A DNA stretch of 64,000 nt from Medicago truncatula. Lineage: Eukaryota > Streptophyta > Magnoliopsida > Fabales > Fabaceae. Shown here one piece after another: positions 22,457 to 33,645 of this stretch. The notes beneath the pieces were generated by a model. That model had not been told where the DNA came from. It saw nothing but the letters and a program-made list of their open reading frames with translations, and searched no databases. How positions within the stretch are numbered: the stretch's first letter is position 1; each line of letters begins with the position of its first letter. A program made the position numbers and the translations under genes. The stretch spans positions 48,233,755 through 48,297,754 of the forward strand of contig NC_053048.1 of assembly GCF_003473485.1 (NCBI RefSeq), in the 5' to 3' direction.

Positions 22457-24999
22457 AACTAAACAGTGATGAATGATACTCAACAAACTGTTCAAACATA
22501 TATATATATATATATATATCCTTATTTTTTTGTGTTTGGATGTATGTGACAAATTAACAGCTCTAAATGAAGGATAAGGCCGGCTCTGAAGTCAATTGGG
22601 AAGAGAATTAATATCTAAATAGGAGGGTACATTACAAACATAAGAGACATATGGAGGACTTTACTATTTGCATTTTGTTATGTATGCTACTAGTAAATTA
22701 GTATTGGCAGGCTGGTGCATGTTAGTTAGTTCCACTCTTTGTTGTTTCTTCTTGTTAATCTAAATTTTGAGTACGTATAATTATTTTGACACATTAAAGA
22801 TTCCTCTTCTTATCTTATGCTTTGACCATATTTTCGTAACATATAAATTCTTGTGTGGTGCTGTATCAAGCGATAACTTTTTCCCGAATTAATCCAGAAG
22901 CCTTACGTGTCCTTTGCTTAAAGGAATGGGGGCCTTGCTGGAAATAACTTTTTCCCAAATTTCCCTTAAGGCAAATTCTATGGTACACTCAACATTTTGA
23001 GTGTACCGGTACACCAAATATTAAATTAATAATTAAATTGATTATTTTTTGAAGAAAAAATAATTATTTTCTATCATTGATAATTATAATAATTAAATCT
23101 TATTTACCAAAAACGTCGATGAAATAAAATTTATTTTTTTTTAATTTTTATTGCTCATAATGAAGAATATTGATTATTTTTTATGAGAAAATGTTAAAAA
23201 TTTAATATAATTCATATAAACAATGAAATGATGTTTTTTCTCATGAGATGGTGTTTTCTAAAATATAAATAATGATAAATAACAACTTATTTCAAAAAAT
23301 GATCATTAATTTATAAATTTATGAAGCAGAGGTGTACCATAGAAGCTCCCCCATCTTAAAGCCTTACATGTCTTTTATAGTATTAATATTAATATATTTT
23401 TTTTATACCAGTGTAGTTTGGATATCCAAAAAAAACAATCAAAATTAAAATATATTTAATTAGATCAAGTTTGAATAGAATTGATAGTATGATTGGATGA
23501 GGGGATTTTCTAAGATAGTGTAATTTTTTGAGAAAATTTAATTTCTTCCATGTAAATTTCTTTGTTTAGATGATTAATTTAGAGAATTTTCACAATAAAA
23601 AGTTTATGAAGTATTTTGTCTTAGATTTAGTTAGAGAATTTTAAATGACATCTAAAAGTTTGAAATTTGAAATTCCTTCTTTACTCAATACAATGTGAAT
23701 TCAAATTGGTTCTTATAATTTTTTCAATTTTGCAAGCCCATTTTTTTCAAAGGCATCAAAGTGTTCCCTATAAATTTTCAAAACTTGTAAATTGTCCCTA
23801 CTCTCAATTTTCAAAGCTTTAAATTTTTTAGAAGTAGTCCAAAAATGTTACCAATGAATTTTTGTATTACTTTATGAAAATCAAAACACTTAAAAATAAG
23901 ATAAAGTCAATTGAATTATTTAAATTGTCTAAAATTTTATATTCTCTATAATTTATAATTATCTCACTCAAACAATGTTTAGATAGGTTTTTTTTTTTTT
24001 TTTTTAATGGGAAACCAAGATATCCCTCGAGATTAGGGATTGGATCTGAGGCCAAATAGTTAAAGGACTCAAGTATCAATTGGATCAAAACATGTTAGTT
24101 TTGAATTGAGATTTGGTCACACCATGTTAGTGTCTGAATTGAGATTTTTATCGAGATATGAATCATAACTCCTTTGATTATGTGGATCAGTGGTGCACAA
24201 GGAACAAACTTGTATCTAAAGGTACACATTCAAGGAATGCGTCCACAATTGCCTTAATTTTTTCATAGCTTCACATACCACAACGAGCATTTGACAACTC
24301 ACATTCCCTGCCCCTTTTGTGCCCTCAGAGGAAAATGTGTTGGCAACATAATGATAATGATAATGATACTTTAATAAACACAGAACAATCAGTTCATGTT
24401 GGATTTCTGTGTTCAACTTTGACAATAATTTTTAGTTTGGTTTTTATAGGCTCGCGGGATTGTCAAACATTCTACACGTAGAGATTCAAACTCTATTAAT
24501 TTGAATTACTCTTTGTTGGGAAGCAAACTTCAAGAAAATTATTTATTTTCGTGATTCCCTCCATGTCATTCAGTTATTGCAAAGAAAACACCGAGTTAAA
24601 TCACCATGTTAACCTCTTTGAGATAATTCAAAGTTATGTGGTTAAAAAATAAGATATCTCTATATGCCACATTCTCATAGAAAGAAACTCTTGTGCATGT
24701 ATTCTTGCCAAATTAAGAACTAACCATCATAAACTTCTTATGATGGTGCATGGGCTAGTGCCTTGTCTCTCTACGATATTATCGGTAGATGTCGTATAAG
24801 TGTCTTTCATCAGAGCGTAGTTTTTTTTTCTCCCATGTAACTAACAAAAAAAATTACATTCAAGTCTCTTTGGATAAAAAATAGAGAGTATATTAGCAAA
24901 ATAAAATAAAAATAGAGAGTATTTTTAAAATTATTACACGATTTTTTAGTTGGTAACTTTACTACAATTTACGAATATGAGGGAATTGACAATTCCACC
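22457..24999. other. Intergenic: promoter side of paralogue A plus MITEs
   Basis: A TA microsatellite lies at 22498-22519, just upstream of the start codon. A MITE occupies 22976-23344 (separate entry). From about 23460 to 23960 the sequence is AT-rich with repeated AGAATTTT-type words typical of decayed MITEs. A T-run lies at 23989-24005. No coding region was recognised. Confidence 0.4.
22976..23344. repeat. MITE with TTCTATGGTACAC ends
   Basis: The left end TTCTATGGTACACTC and the right end GGTGTACCATAGAA form an inverted terminal repeat around 340 bp of very AT-rich sequence. A truncated relative starts at about 43634. No clean target duplication was seen. Confidence 0.65.
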
Positions 25000-25129
25000 T
25001 CAATTGTGAAATTCCTTGCTGCAACTCTCCTCCGTACTCTCTCGGAGCTCGATCTCTCTCTCTCTGGTCGTGGCTGTTTGTCTGCTTCCCGTATTCCTTC
25101 GACTACTTCGTCTTCGCCTGTTCTTCTGG

Positions 25130-25186
<57 letters not shown>

Positions 25187-26580
25187 AATCTTCAAACCCT
25201 AGTTTCCCAACACCACTTTATTGTTTCATTATGTCAATCTCTTATAATCTACATATGATTATCTTTTTACTAACCAAACCTCAAAAACGTAAAAATTTGA
25301 TGAGACTATGCAAATGACTAAAATTGAAAATCTTGGGTGTGAGACACCATCACTATAGTTCGTAAATGTATCAAAATTGCAAACACATCTGAAGTGTCTA
25401 TTTTATTAGTCATTTTGATCCTCAAATATGTTTTTTGGTAGTCAATTTCGTTATCAAATTTGTTTTTTGTTGGTTAATACTGTGCATAAAATTACTAACA
25501 AAAGAGAGACCAGGGAAGTAGGGATTTGTTTGCAATTTAGATACATTTAAGGACTACAGTTACAGTGCCGCATACATTCAGGGACCAAAATGGTTGTTTG
25601 CTCAAAAACCTATTAATCTGTAGAAAAACAATCAATAGAATAACATAACCCCTCTTTGATACTTATATCTTAGTGTTTGCAACTTAAGTTGTTTCAGACC
25701 CTGCTGGATAACGCTAACTACGTGTTCACTTGAATGTGTCAAGAAATGATTTCGTCACTCCATGTGAGTGCTATGCGGGGCAAAGTCAGAGTTTGTGTGG
25801 ATATATATTGGAAAAGAGACCTGAAAACAAACTACTTAATCTGATTAAATTTACTACTTAGTAAATATGATACTGTTATTCTGCCTTCTGGACTACTATT
25901 TAGCATTTAGGATGTCTCGTTTGCTCTGTTTTTATTCCAGTATCTATTCAGCAGCACTATTAATGTTGGAGAAATGTGTTAGTGGTTTGCATCTAAAACA
26001 AACACCTTATCAATAGAGTATCAATTAATAAGCTTCATTACTTGCAGCTTTCTTGGCGGCAAACTCCTCCAAGCGTTTTCACTTTTGCTTACTATCAAAC
26101 GATATCATTTTTTTACCTCCAGTTCTCTAAAGGTTAGTGATCTCATCTCAAATTTTTATTATTGTTGTTGATTTATAGAACTTCTTATAAATAGCTATTT
26201 AGTTCGCTGAAAAACTTGTTGAGAATTATATGCCATTATGTCCCTCTCTGTAGAGATCAATGAAAAATTCAAGAAACTTCAGGATTTTTTTGGAAAGATG
26301 TATTTAATTTGCTGAGAAACTTGAGAAACAATCTCATCTCTCCAGTTGTAATTTTAGTTTTTAGCCCTCTCTTTTCAGTATAGTTGTCTCTACCTGTGCT
26401 TCGTGTATGTACTAGGTATTCTTACTAATCTACTTGTCACTGGGTTGAGCTAAAATGTTCTCTTCACTATACAATCTATGTGATTCATCTCAAGGAGGTG
26501 GCTTTGCTTATAGACTTTTACTTCAATGGAAAAACTGTGAACGTGCATTTAGTCATTACTAAGCAGAAACTGCCTTTGAA
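25000..26580. other. Gene-like leader region and spacer before the Harbinger remnants
   Basis: At 25006-25130 there is a GC-richer stretch with a GT donor-like edge at the start of a long TC microsatellite (25133-25183). A further pyrimidine-rich tract lies near 26040-26130. This could be an untranslated or first exon of a host gene or of the Harbinger element, but no protein family is recognisable. The rest is AT-rich spacer. Confidence 0.3.
25133..25183. repeat. (TC)n microsatellite
   Basis: An uninterrupted TC run of about 51 bp. Confidence 0.98.
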
Positions 26581-26589
26581 TTCCATTAT

Positions 26590-26985
26590 GTAGAAGAAGG
26601 CAAAATTGACTTTCGTTAATCCCTCTTCTTCTTCTTCTTCATTGTCCTCATCCCTACTGTGTTCCACTTTCTTTTTGTCTTCCGCGTCCATTTTGTATTA
26701 ATGGCGGAGAGAATGTTGTATTGGATTAGCATTGTCTTTGGGCTTGCCTCTCTTGTTGATGGGTGCAGAAAAGGCGAAAAACTCTTGTGAGTTAACATGC
26801 GGTTGAGTCGAGATTCAATTGAAGCCTTTATTTGATGCTTTGGAGCCTCTCAAACGTGGGTCGATGTGAACCAGTGAAAACTGAGGATCATCGATAACCT
26901 TGTCATGACTTTGTGGTGAATTATCAGACTTTGAATTATTCTTACCCTTATCCCTGTTCTTCATCTTCTTCTTACCTGTTCCCAT
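26590..26985 (-). pseudogene. N-terminal fragment of an ESF1-like pre-rRNA processing protein
   Basis: On the minus strand, from the ATG at 26985, the translation runs MGTGKKKMKNRDKGKNN, then DDPQFSLVHIDPRLRG, then stops. In a shifted frame it continues IESRLNRMLTHKSFSPF, and in a further frame APINKRGKPKDNANPIQHSL, followed by an acidic Asp/Glu stretch. These blocks, in this order, match the N-terminus of plant ESF1 (NUC153-type nucleolar protein of 18S rRNA maturation) as I remember it. There are at least two frameshifts and in-frame stops, and nothing of the rest of the protein. It is a dead fragment, perhaps carried here by a transposon. Confidence 0.75.
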
Positions 26986-27159
26986 AGTGGTTCTTCTTGG
27001 TTGAATTTTTGGATCCCATTATGGAGGAGATTCTCGAGTATTATGATACGCTTTACGCCATCAAAATTGTCTTCGAATTCCAAATGGTAGTACGATGAAT
27101 ATGATGATATTTTATTTATTTAAGGGATCAAATGAAACTATATGAATATTTTTGGAAAA

Positions 27160-27440
27160 CTGTTGTAGGTGTAAATACTTTCTTGTGGATGTGGGATATA
27201 CAAATGGCCCTAGATATTTAGCACCTTATAGAGAGACTAGATATTATCTCAAAGAGTGGAATGGAAACACCCCTCAAAATTATCCTTCAAGTGCAAGGAA
27301 TGTAATTGAAATGTCATTTGGGATATTGAAGAAAAGATGGAGTATATTAAGAACTCTTTTTATGCAAAAACACAAATTAGAATTATTTATGCTTGTTTCG
27401 TGTTGCACAATTTCATAATAGATGAAGAAAAAGTGATCAA
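27160..27440 (+). pseudogene. PIF/Harbinger transposase C-terminal fragment (DDE_Tnp_4)
   Basis: The translation KYFLVDVGYTNGPRYLAPY, then TRYYLKEWNG, SSARNVIEMSFGILKKRW and ILRTLF matches the last part of plant Harbinger DDE transposases, including the D of LVDVGY. The normal loop between NTPQNY and SSARNVIE is shortened, and the reading breaks after CCTIS before the usual LHNFI end. The N-terminal half and the other catalytic acids were not found upstream. The transposase is broken. Confidence 0.88.
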
Positions 27441-27854
27441 ATTTTAGAGGCTCAAGACTTGGAGCTTTATCTGTTGTTGATGAGGAGTTAACCAACTAAC
27501 AAAGGGAAAGAGTAATAACTAATGGTGTAAATGAGGTCGCAACCGTTAAAGTGTCTAAAGATCAAAACGTGACGCTAATGCGATGAAAATGTTTGTTGAA
27601 TATCAAGATAAGAAATATATATTTGGTTTAGTGGATTTTAGATTATTTTTTTCTTTTTATTTGTTACCGACATATTATTTGGAGTTGTTAGGGTGTGCTT
27701 TTCATTTTGTTGCTTTTGATTGCTAAGGAATCTCATAGATTTCGTGGCTATACTTTTGATTGATATCTTGTTGATTACTATCTTATTAGTATATTTGTGT
27801 TTCTATCTTATTGATATCTGATTATTATTATGTGTGCTTACTTGATTTCAAGAA

Positions 27855-30800
27855 ATGAATTCTAGTCTAGTCTATGCAAGAGGTTTGGGCCGCAAGACAA
27901 AGGGAAAAAGAAAGATGGAAGAAAGCAATATTTGGGTTAAGAAAGAGGATGCAAGAGCTTACTTCACGTGGAATTTGGACATGGAGCGTGTATTAGCTGA
28001 GGCACTTAGAGATCAAAGAAGTATGGGCCGCCAGACTAACGGAATTTGGAAAACAGAAGCATACAAAGCTGCAGCTGATGTGTTGTCTACACGTTTTAAT
28101 GTTCAGCTTATCGGAGAGAATGTGAAAAACCGCGTCAAACTTTGGCGAAGATGGTATGGGATAGTTAATGATATTCTCAGTCAAAATGGATTTGGTTGGG
28201 ATGGCACAAACTGTATGATTACCGTCGAAGATGAAAATGCATGGAATGAATATGTCAAGGTATTCACTTTTTACTACTGCTATATTTTATTTCTTATGTT
28301 TGTGTATGTATAGCTACAATGTTAATAACATGATGTAGTGTATTCTATCACTCTTCTTCCTTCATTGATGATGACAACCTTTATTCTGATCCGTGTCATG
28401 CTTCCTCTTTTTTCTTTTGTTGTGATAAGCGCCATGCTGCCTCTTTTTTCTTTTGTTGTGATAAGCGCCATGCTTCCTCTATATTGGTGTCTTTTGTTAG
28501 AGGGTTATTAACATTAAAGCTAAATAATTGAGCTGGGCAACCTGATTATGAATGCCTTTATTGATAGAACCTACGTTAAGCGAAATAATTGTGAAATCAA
28601 ATAGGAAATATGTGTATTGTTAAATGATAAAGATGAGCTCAGGGACTCTAAATTAAGCGCCATGATTCCTTACACAAGTCTGAATACACACCATCCTACC
28701 CGTATATAATACCCCCCCTCTAACAGAATCACATGACCCCATATGGCCCCACTCTCTTCTAGGGTATGCATAAGTGTCATATCAGATATTGAAACAGGGG
28801 TTGAAGTTTTTGATTTTATGTCAAATACTATTACTTGGGGTGTTATTTCTTAGGCAAAATTACACTTTTGGTTCCTTGACTTAATTCCATTTTGGTTCAT
28901 TTGCATATGGATTTCAAGCTTCAAATCTATGGTTTTATTTTCTTGTGACCTCCCAATCTTCAAATCTATGGTCTTTCATTCATGTTTGCCTATGAATTTT
29001 AGATTTAAAGCTTGAAAATACATATGAAAATGGACCAAAAGTGCAAAACTGAAATAAAAAAAATAAAGGACCAAATCTTTATCTGCAAATAAGTTAAGGG
29101 ACCAAAAGTCTAATGCTGCCTATTTTTTATAGTGGTCATGATTGAAAGGAATCTGTTGTGAATTCGAACTCAAATCTCACACCAATACAAACTATGATGT
29201 TTGGAGCAAAGGAAAGTAGTAACCAATATCAAAGTGAACACAAGCAACAACAATAATAACAACACCTAGATCTAATCTAGTAATCAAAGTGAAAAGCTCA
29301 AAACCACAAGCAAAAGATAAAGAGAGAGGAGAAACAAACACACCAAAGATTGTTGACCCAGTTCGGTCCAACTTGACCTAATCTGGGGGAGAGATTGATC
29401 TCTCCAATCCACTATCAATGAGTTCTTACAAAGGGATACAAATGGATTACAAGAAATTAGCTTTGACAAGCTCACAAAGAACAACCCTAATTTCTACCAA
29501 TTTTCCCAATCTCACCAATGAACAAGAGACTCAATGATTTTCACTCATCCAAGGTGTTTACAATGTTTCCCAACCCAAGAGAACCCCTCAAGAGAACCCT
29601 AATCAAAGACCCTCAACCCTAAAGTTACCTCCTTTGATTTCCCTAGTTTCTCTCTCTTGAAGCTCTTACCAAAAAATGAAGAATGAAGCCTTAAATAGTG
29701 TTCAGGTATCCGCAGCATCGTGCCACGTTTCGAGCCCATCCTGCCACGATGGAGTTGGTAGCAGTACAGTACTTGCTCTTATCTCCTGCATCGTGCCACG
29801 TATCTCCTGCATCGTGCCACGATTTTTCGAGTGGCAACCCAAAAACTGAACAATTCAATCGTGCCACGTCATTCAATCGTGCCACGTTGCCCTACAAACG
29901 TGCCACGATTTTTCCAAACTTCAACTTCAATTTTGAGACACATTTCAACATAATCTAAAATATAATTTATAGCTTGCCTTGTTTCAAGCTATTTCTTATT
30001 TCTGTACATTTTCATTAATACTGCTCCACCTCCGGAAAAGAGAGAATATGTCTCGTGCTTATATTTTAAATTGCTTTTTGGGTCTTAGGTCATGTTTGTT
30101 GGATCTAAAAGTTTGATTGGGTTTAGATTCTGGATTGTTAGAGCTATGGGTGCAGGTCCTTGTTTAACTTTCAATAAGTATATGCCATAATTTATTTTGG
30201 CAGCTTAATTTGTTGTGGTTTGTGAGAATCTGACCATAGTAAGTAATATACATGCTAGTCATAGTTGGAGAAATAAAATACTTAATTATCTTATTTGGTT
30301 TGTGGGCAAAAAAAGCCAGGTCCTATTTAGCTTTGTGAGTAATAAACCAACTCATTATTGATTGTTGTTGTTTTCTTTTGTTTTGAAGTCTCATGAAGAA
30401 GCCAAACGATTCCGATTTAAGATCATTCTAAATTGGAATGACATTGTAGATATATGTGCTAAAGACAAAGCAAGTGGAATTCAAGTTGAACGTGCAGTTG
30501 ATGTGGATGATGTCACGAGCAAAGAAGCAAATGTAGATGAAGATGAAGAAGGTTCCAATGAGTATATTGATTTAGAGAAACCAAGTTCTGCAACAAAGAA
30601 AAAAGTACAATGTACTTGTGCTAATAAGGGCAGAGACAAAGAGGGGATGATCGACTCTATGAGAGAAGTTGCTGAGATATTGAAAGACTTTGTGCAAATT
30701 AGTAAAAAAAGGATGGAAGGAAATACTCCAAAAGAGGTGCAAGAAGTGTTGAATGAAATGGAGATGATTATTGATATTGACGACACACTACGCTATAAAG

Positions 30801-30898
30801 CAATCAATTGGTTGATTGACAATCCAAACAAAATAGCGATTCTCAAAGCTCTTCCGTTGAGTGAGAAAAAAAAGTATCTAATGGCTTCTATGTTTTGA
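27855..30898 (+). CDS. MYB/SANT-like protein of a PIF/Harbinger element
   Basis: Two exons, 27855-28259 and 30389-30898, join in phase (EYVK|SHEEAKRF) and give 304 residues. Residues about 35-130 form a MYB/SANT-like DNA-binding domain (YFTWNLDMERVLAEAL, GIWKTEAYKAA, VKNRVKLWRRWYGI). A linker, an acidic middle and a C-terminal helical region (RYKAINWLIDNPNK, ending KKKYLMASMF) follow. Harbinger transposons encode such a partner next to the transposase, and it helps the transposase bind DNA. Related plant genes are annotated L10-interacting MYB-domain proteins. The transposase here is broken, but this frame looks intact. Its 2.1-kb intron holds a minisatellite, a MITE and an LTR fossil. Confidence 0.8.
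28397..28480. repeat. 36-bp tandem minisatellite
   Basis: Two full units (28397-28432, 28433-28468) and a partial third (28469-28480), each opening CATGCTTCCTC or CATGCTGCCTC and ending GTGATAAGCGC, lie inside the MYB/SANT gene intron. Confidence 0.92.
28853..29120. mobile_element. MULE-type MITE in the MYB/SANT gene intron
   Basis: The ends GGCAAAATTACACTTTTGG and (complement) GGCAGCATTAGACTTTTGG form an inverted repeat of about 30 bp. The flanks TATTTCTTA (28844-28852) and TATTTTTTA (29121-29129) are a 9-bp target duplication with one difference. The 268-bp interior has no coding sequence. Confidence 0.8.
29154..29950. mobile_element. Probable solo LTR (retrotransposon fossil)
   Basis: The stretch starts TGTTGTGAATTC and ends TTTCAACA, with near-matching 5-bp flanks GAATC and TAATC. 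The size (797 bp), TG..CA ends and lack of coding sequence fit a solo LTR. It holds seven copies of a GTGCCACG-type word between about 29715 and 29910. Family not certain. It lies inside the intron of the MYB/SANT gene and looks old. Confidence 0.55.
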
Positions 30899-32115
30899 GA
30901 CTGAGGTAATCTTAGTTGTTTTTGGGTTTATTTTAGCTGCTAATGTATTAAAAGTAATATAGAGATCTAGTTGATTCAAAATAAGTTTTGGAATCACAGG
31001 AGATATTGTGAGAGAATTAAAAGGATACAATTAACTTCGAAAATGGACTCTTGATAGAGTGTCTTTTTTTTTTAAGAAGACTAGAAAATTTATTATTCGA
31101 ACGTAAGTCTCTTAGATAGCCCAGAGTTACAAAGGAATCCTCGAGTGACTTTGTTCATGTTCAGAGATTGCATTGTAGGCGAAATAGGTTGTGTAACACT
31201 TATTGGTGAAGGACATCATTAGATCACTACTTAATAGCCATGCCAACTTGATTTTTTTGGACAACTATTGGCTTAAATTTGTTAGGTTATTGAATGGGTT
31301 GATTACAGAGCATTTACAAATTGATTATTTCAATAAAATTAAATTTCTGTTATTATAATCATTGATACTTCAATTGTGCTTTTGTTAGTTGGGTTGGTAT
31401 ACATGGGTTTAAGACAATGCAATATATGATTTTTTTCTTCCTAACTTCGTGCTTTAATTTGTGCAGTTGACGATTGAAGGATGATACCCTGAGTTGGACT
31501 CTAGTTATGTTATGTTTGTGTATACCACATTTGTTGTGGGAATTATTACACCATTTTTTTTTTAATGTTATCTTAGTATTTTTCTTCTTACCGTGACTTG
31601 ACCCTAGATTTTAACTCCTTTAATCCTTTATATCAAATCAAATGAGATAACCCCCAATTTTAGTTGTAGATTATATTTATGTTCAAACATTTCGGGGTTG
31701 AGTAAAATTCTTATAATGCAAATACAAATTTTAGTTTCACTGCAAGTCTTTTGTTTAAATATTTTTTTCTGTTTATGTAAGTTTTTATTTTTTTATTTTT
31801 ATAATAAATATAATTTAATTGTTTGTTAGAAAAGTATGTAACTTCATACGGTCTTTTATGTGATTTTTTTTAATAAAATATTAGTACAATTTTAACTAAA
31901 TTTCTCTAGATTAAAATGTATAATCTAAGAACTTAAACAAATTAGAAGAAGATTAATTACATTAAAAGGTAAAAGCAATTATTAGAGGATAAGCTTCAAT
32001 TAACTACTTTCAAAAATAATTAGAGAAGCATAAAATATATTAATTACCTCATCCAAAAAATCAATTTTGCAAATGAAAGGAATTCAACTACATGACCGAA
32101 ACAACAAATTTTTAA
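30899..32115. other. Spacer after the MYB/SANT gene
   Basis: AT-rich sequence without a recognisable gene. It may include the 3' part of the Harbinger element, but I could not place its terminal repeat. Confidence 0.35.
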
Positions 32116-33000
32116 AAGGTTACATCTATTTTTGGTCATTATAAATGTATCAATTTTTTGTTTTAGTCGTCATTTTTTTTTTTTTTTTTACTTTTAGTCC
32201 TTTAGAAATTCTCCGTCACCACTTTTGGTCCATAATTTTAAGTCAATTCATGTGTAGTTTTTATATTTTTGAATATTTTTTTGGTTTACATGTGTCATTG
32301 GTCCCTGCACTTTCATCAGATTTTGGCATTGGTCCCTGCACTTTGTAAAAATATTGGTATTGGTCCCTCTGTTAATTTTCTGTTAAAAAAAAAAAACACA
32401 AAACCAACGGAGTGCCACGTGGCCCAATCATTTCGCGCCACGTGGCACCAATATCAATATTTTTACAAAGCGCAGGGACCAATACCAATATTTTTACAAA
32501 GTGCAGGGACCAATACCAATAGTTTTGTGTTTTTTTTAACAAAAAGTTAATAGAGGGACCAATACCAATATTTTTACAAAGTGCAGGGACCAATTCCAAA
32601 CAAAAAAAAGTGTAGGGACCAATGCCAAAATCTGATGAAAGTGCAAGGACTAAATGCATATTTAAACCTATTTTTTTTAGAATATTATAAGATTCTATCA
32701 TAAATTTTTTTTATAATTTTTTAACTGAACATGAATTTAAAGTAAAAAATTATATATATTTTTTAAAAAAATTCATATTTAATTCATGTTTTGTTAAAAA
32801 AAAATGGAGAGATTGTTATAATATTCCGCATCAAACTTTCATTATAAAATATGAAGGCTGCACATGAGTTGACTTAAAAGTATGGACCACAAGTGTTAAA
32901 AAAAACTTTTAGAAAAATAAAAGTTCAAGAAATTTTGAGGAGGGTCTAAAATGAAAAATCCTGTATTTTTTAAAACCAAAAACATATTTTTTAAAAGGAA
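32116..33000. mobile_element. Palindromic element interrupted by a second MITE
   Basis: The left arm (about 32116-32260, with CCACTTTTGGTCCATAATTT and AAGTCAATTCATGTG) and the right arm (about 32850-33000, its diverged reverse complement with CATGAGTTGACTTAAAAG) bracket a newer element at 32283-32668. The outer boundaries are approximate; no target duplication was found. Confidence 0.55.
32283..32668. mobile_element. MULE-type MITE nested in the 32-33 kb palindrome
   Basis: The ends GGTTTACATGTG and (complement) GGTTTAAATATGC open long arms full of CTTTGTAAAAATATTGG-type words. The exact 9-bp target duplication TATTTTTTT lies at 32274-32282 and 32669-32677. Near the centre (32411-32447) are two CACGTGGC cores in opposite order, forming a G-box-bearing palindrome. 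No coding sequence. Confidence 0.85.
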
Positions 33001-33645
33001 ATTTCACGGAATGTCAAATTCTCGTGCATTTTAAAATTTCTTATCCAAATACATTAGGTGAAAAAATTATTGTTAATAAGGAATATGTAAAAATGATTTC
33101 ACATTAGGAATATTTTTCTTCATCTCACTTTTTTATTGTTATAGATTAATAAAAAAGAAGGATTGCAATCGACAATAATTGAGTTTAGTCGAATGTGTTA
33201 GACTCTCACAACATGGTGAATCAAGATTCAAATCTCAATTGAGATATCAATCTTAATGTTTGACACAAATAAGATTACATTAAGTAAAAGAATTTATGGA
33301 AAGAAAGAAAAAAAAAAAAGAGGATTACCTCAAAATATACTTGATTCTTTTGTCACGTTTCTCTACTTTTGTTAATTTGTTGCTACTCTAGACTCAAAGT
33401 CAATTATAAACATTATTCAACCTCTCAGAAATGAATGCACGTTATTTAATGCTATTATTCTCAAAATGTACTTTATGGAACAAGTTCTAATACGAATTTA
33501 AATGAAAAGAAATTATATTATAGGAAATGAAATTAACCATTATTCATATATGTGCATACTAAGATACTTTCACTTCGTCCCTGTGAGCTTAGTTGATCTT
33601 GCATACATCAATTGATCAATGCATTAACTTCTCTATCATATTGTC
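33001..33645. other. Spacer downstream of paralogue B
   Basis: AT-rich sequence containing the presumed 3' UTR of paralogue B at its right side. Nothing else recognised. Confidence 0.4.

Noticed and set aside
28397-28480. Direct repeats as a CRISPR-like array
   Set aside because: The 36-bp units are adjacent with no spacers; this is a plant intron minisatellite.
32145-32701. Overlapping short frames with GIGP-type repeats
   Set aside because: They are translations of the repeated arms of the nested MITE.
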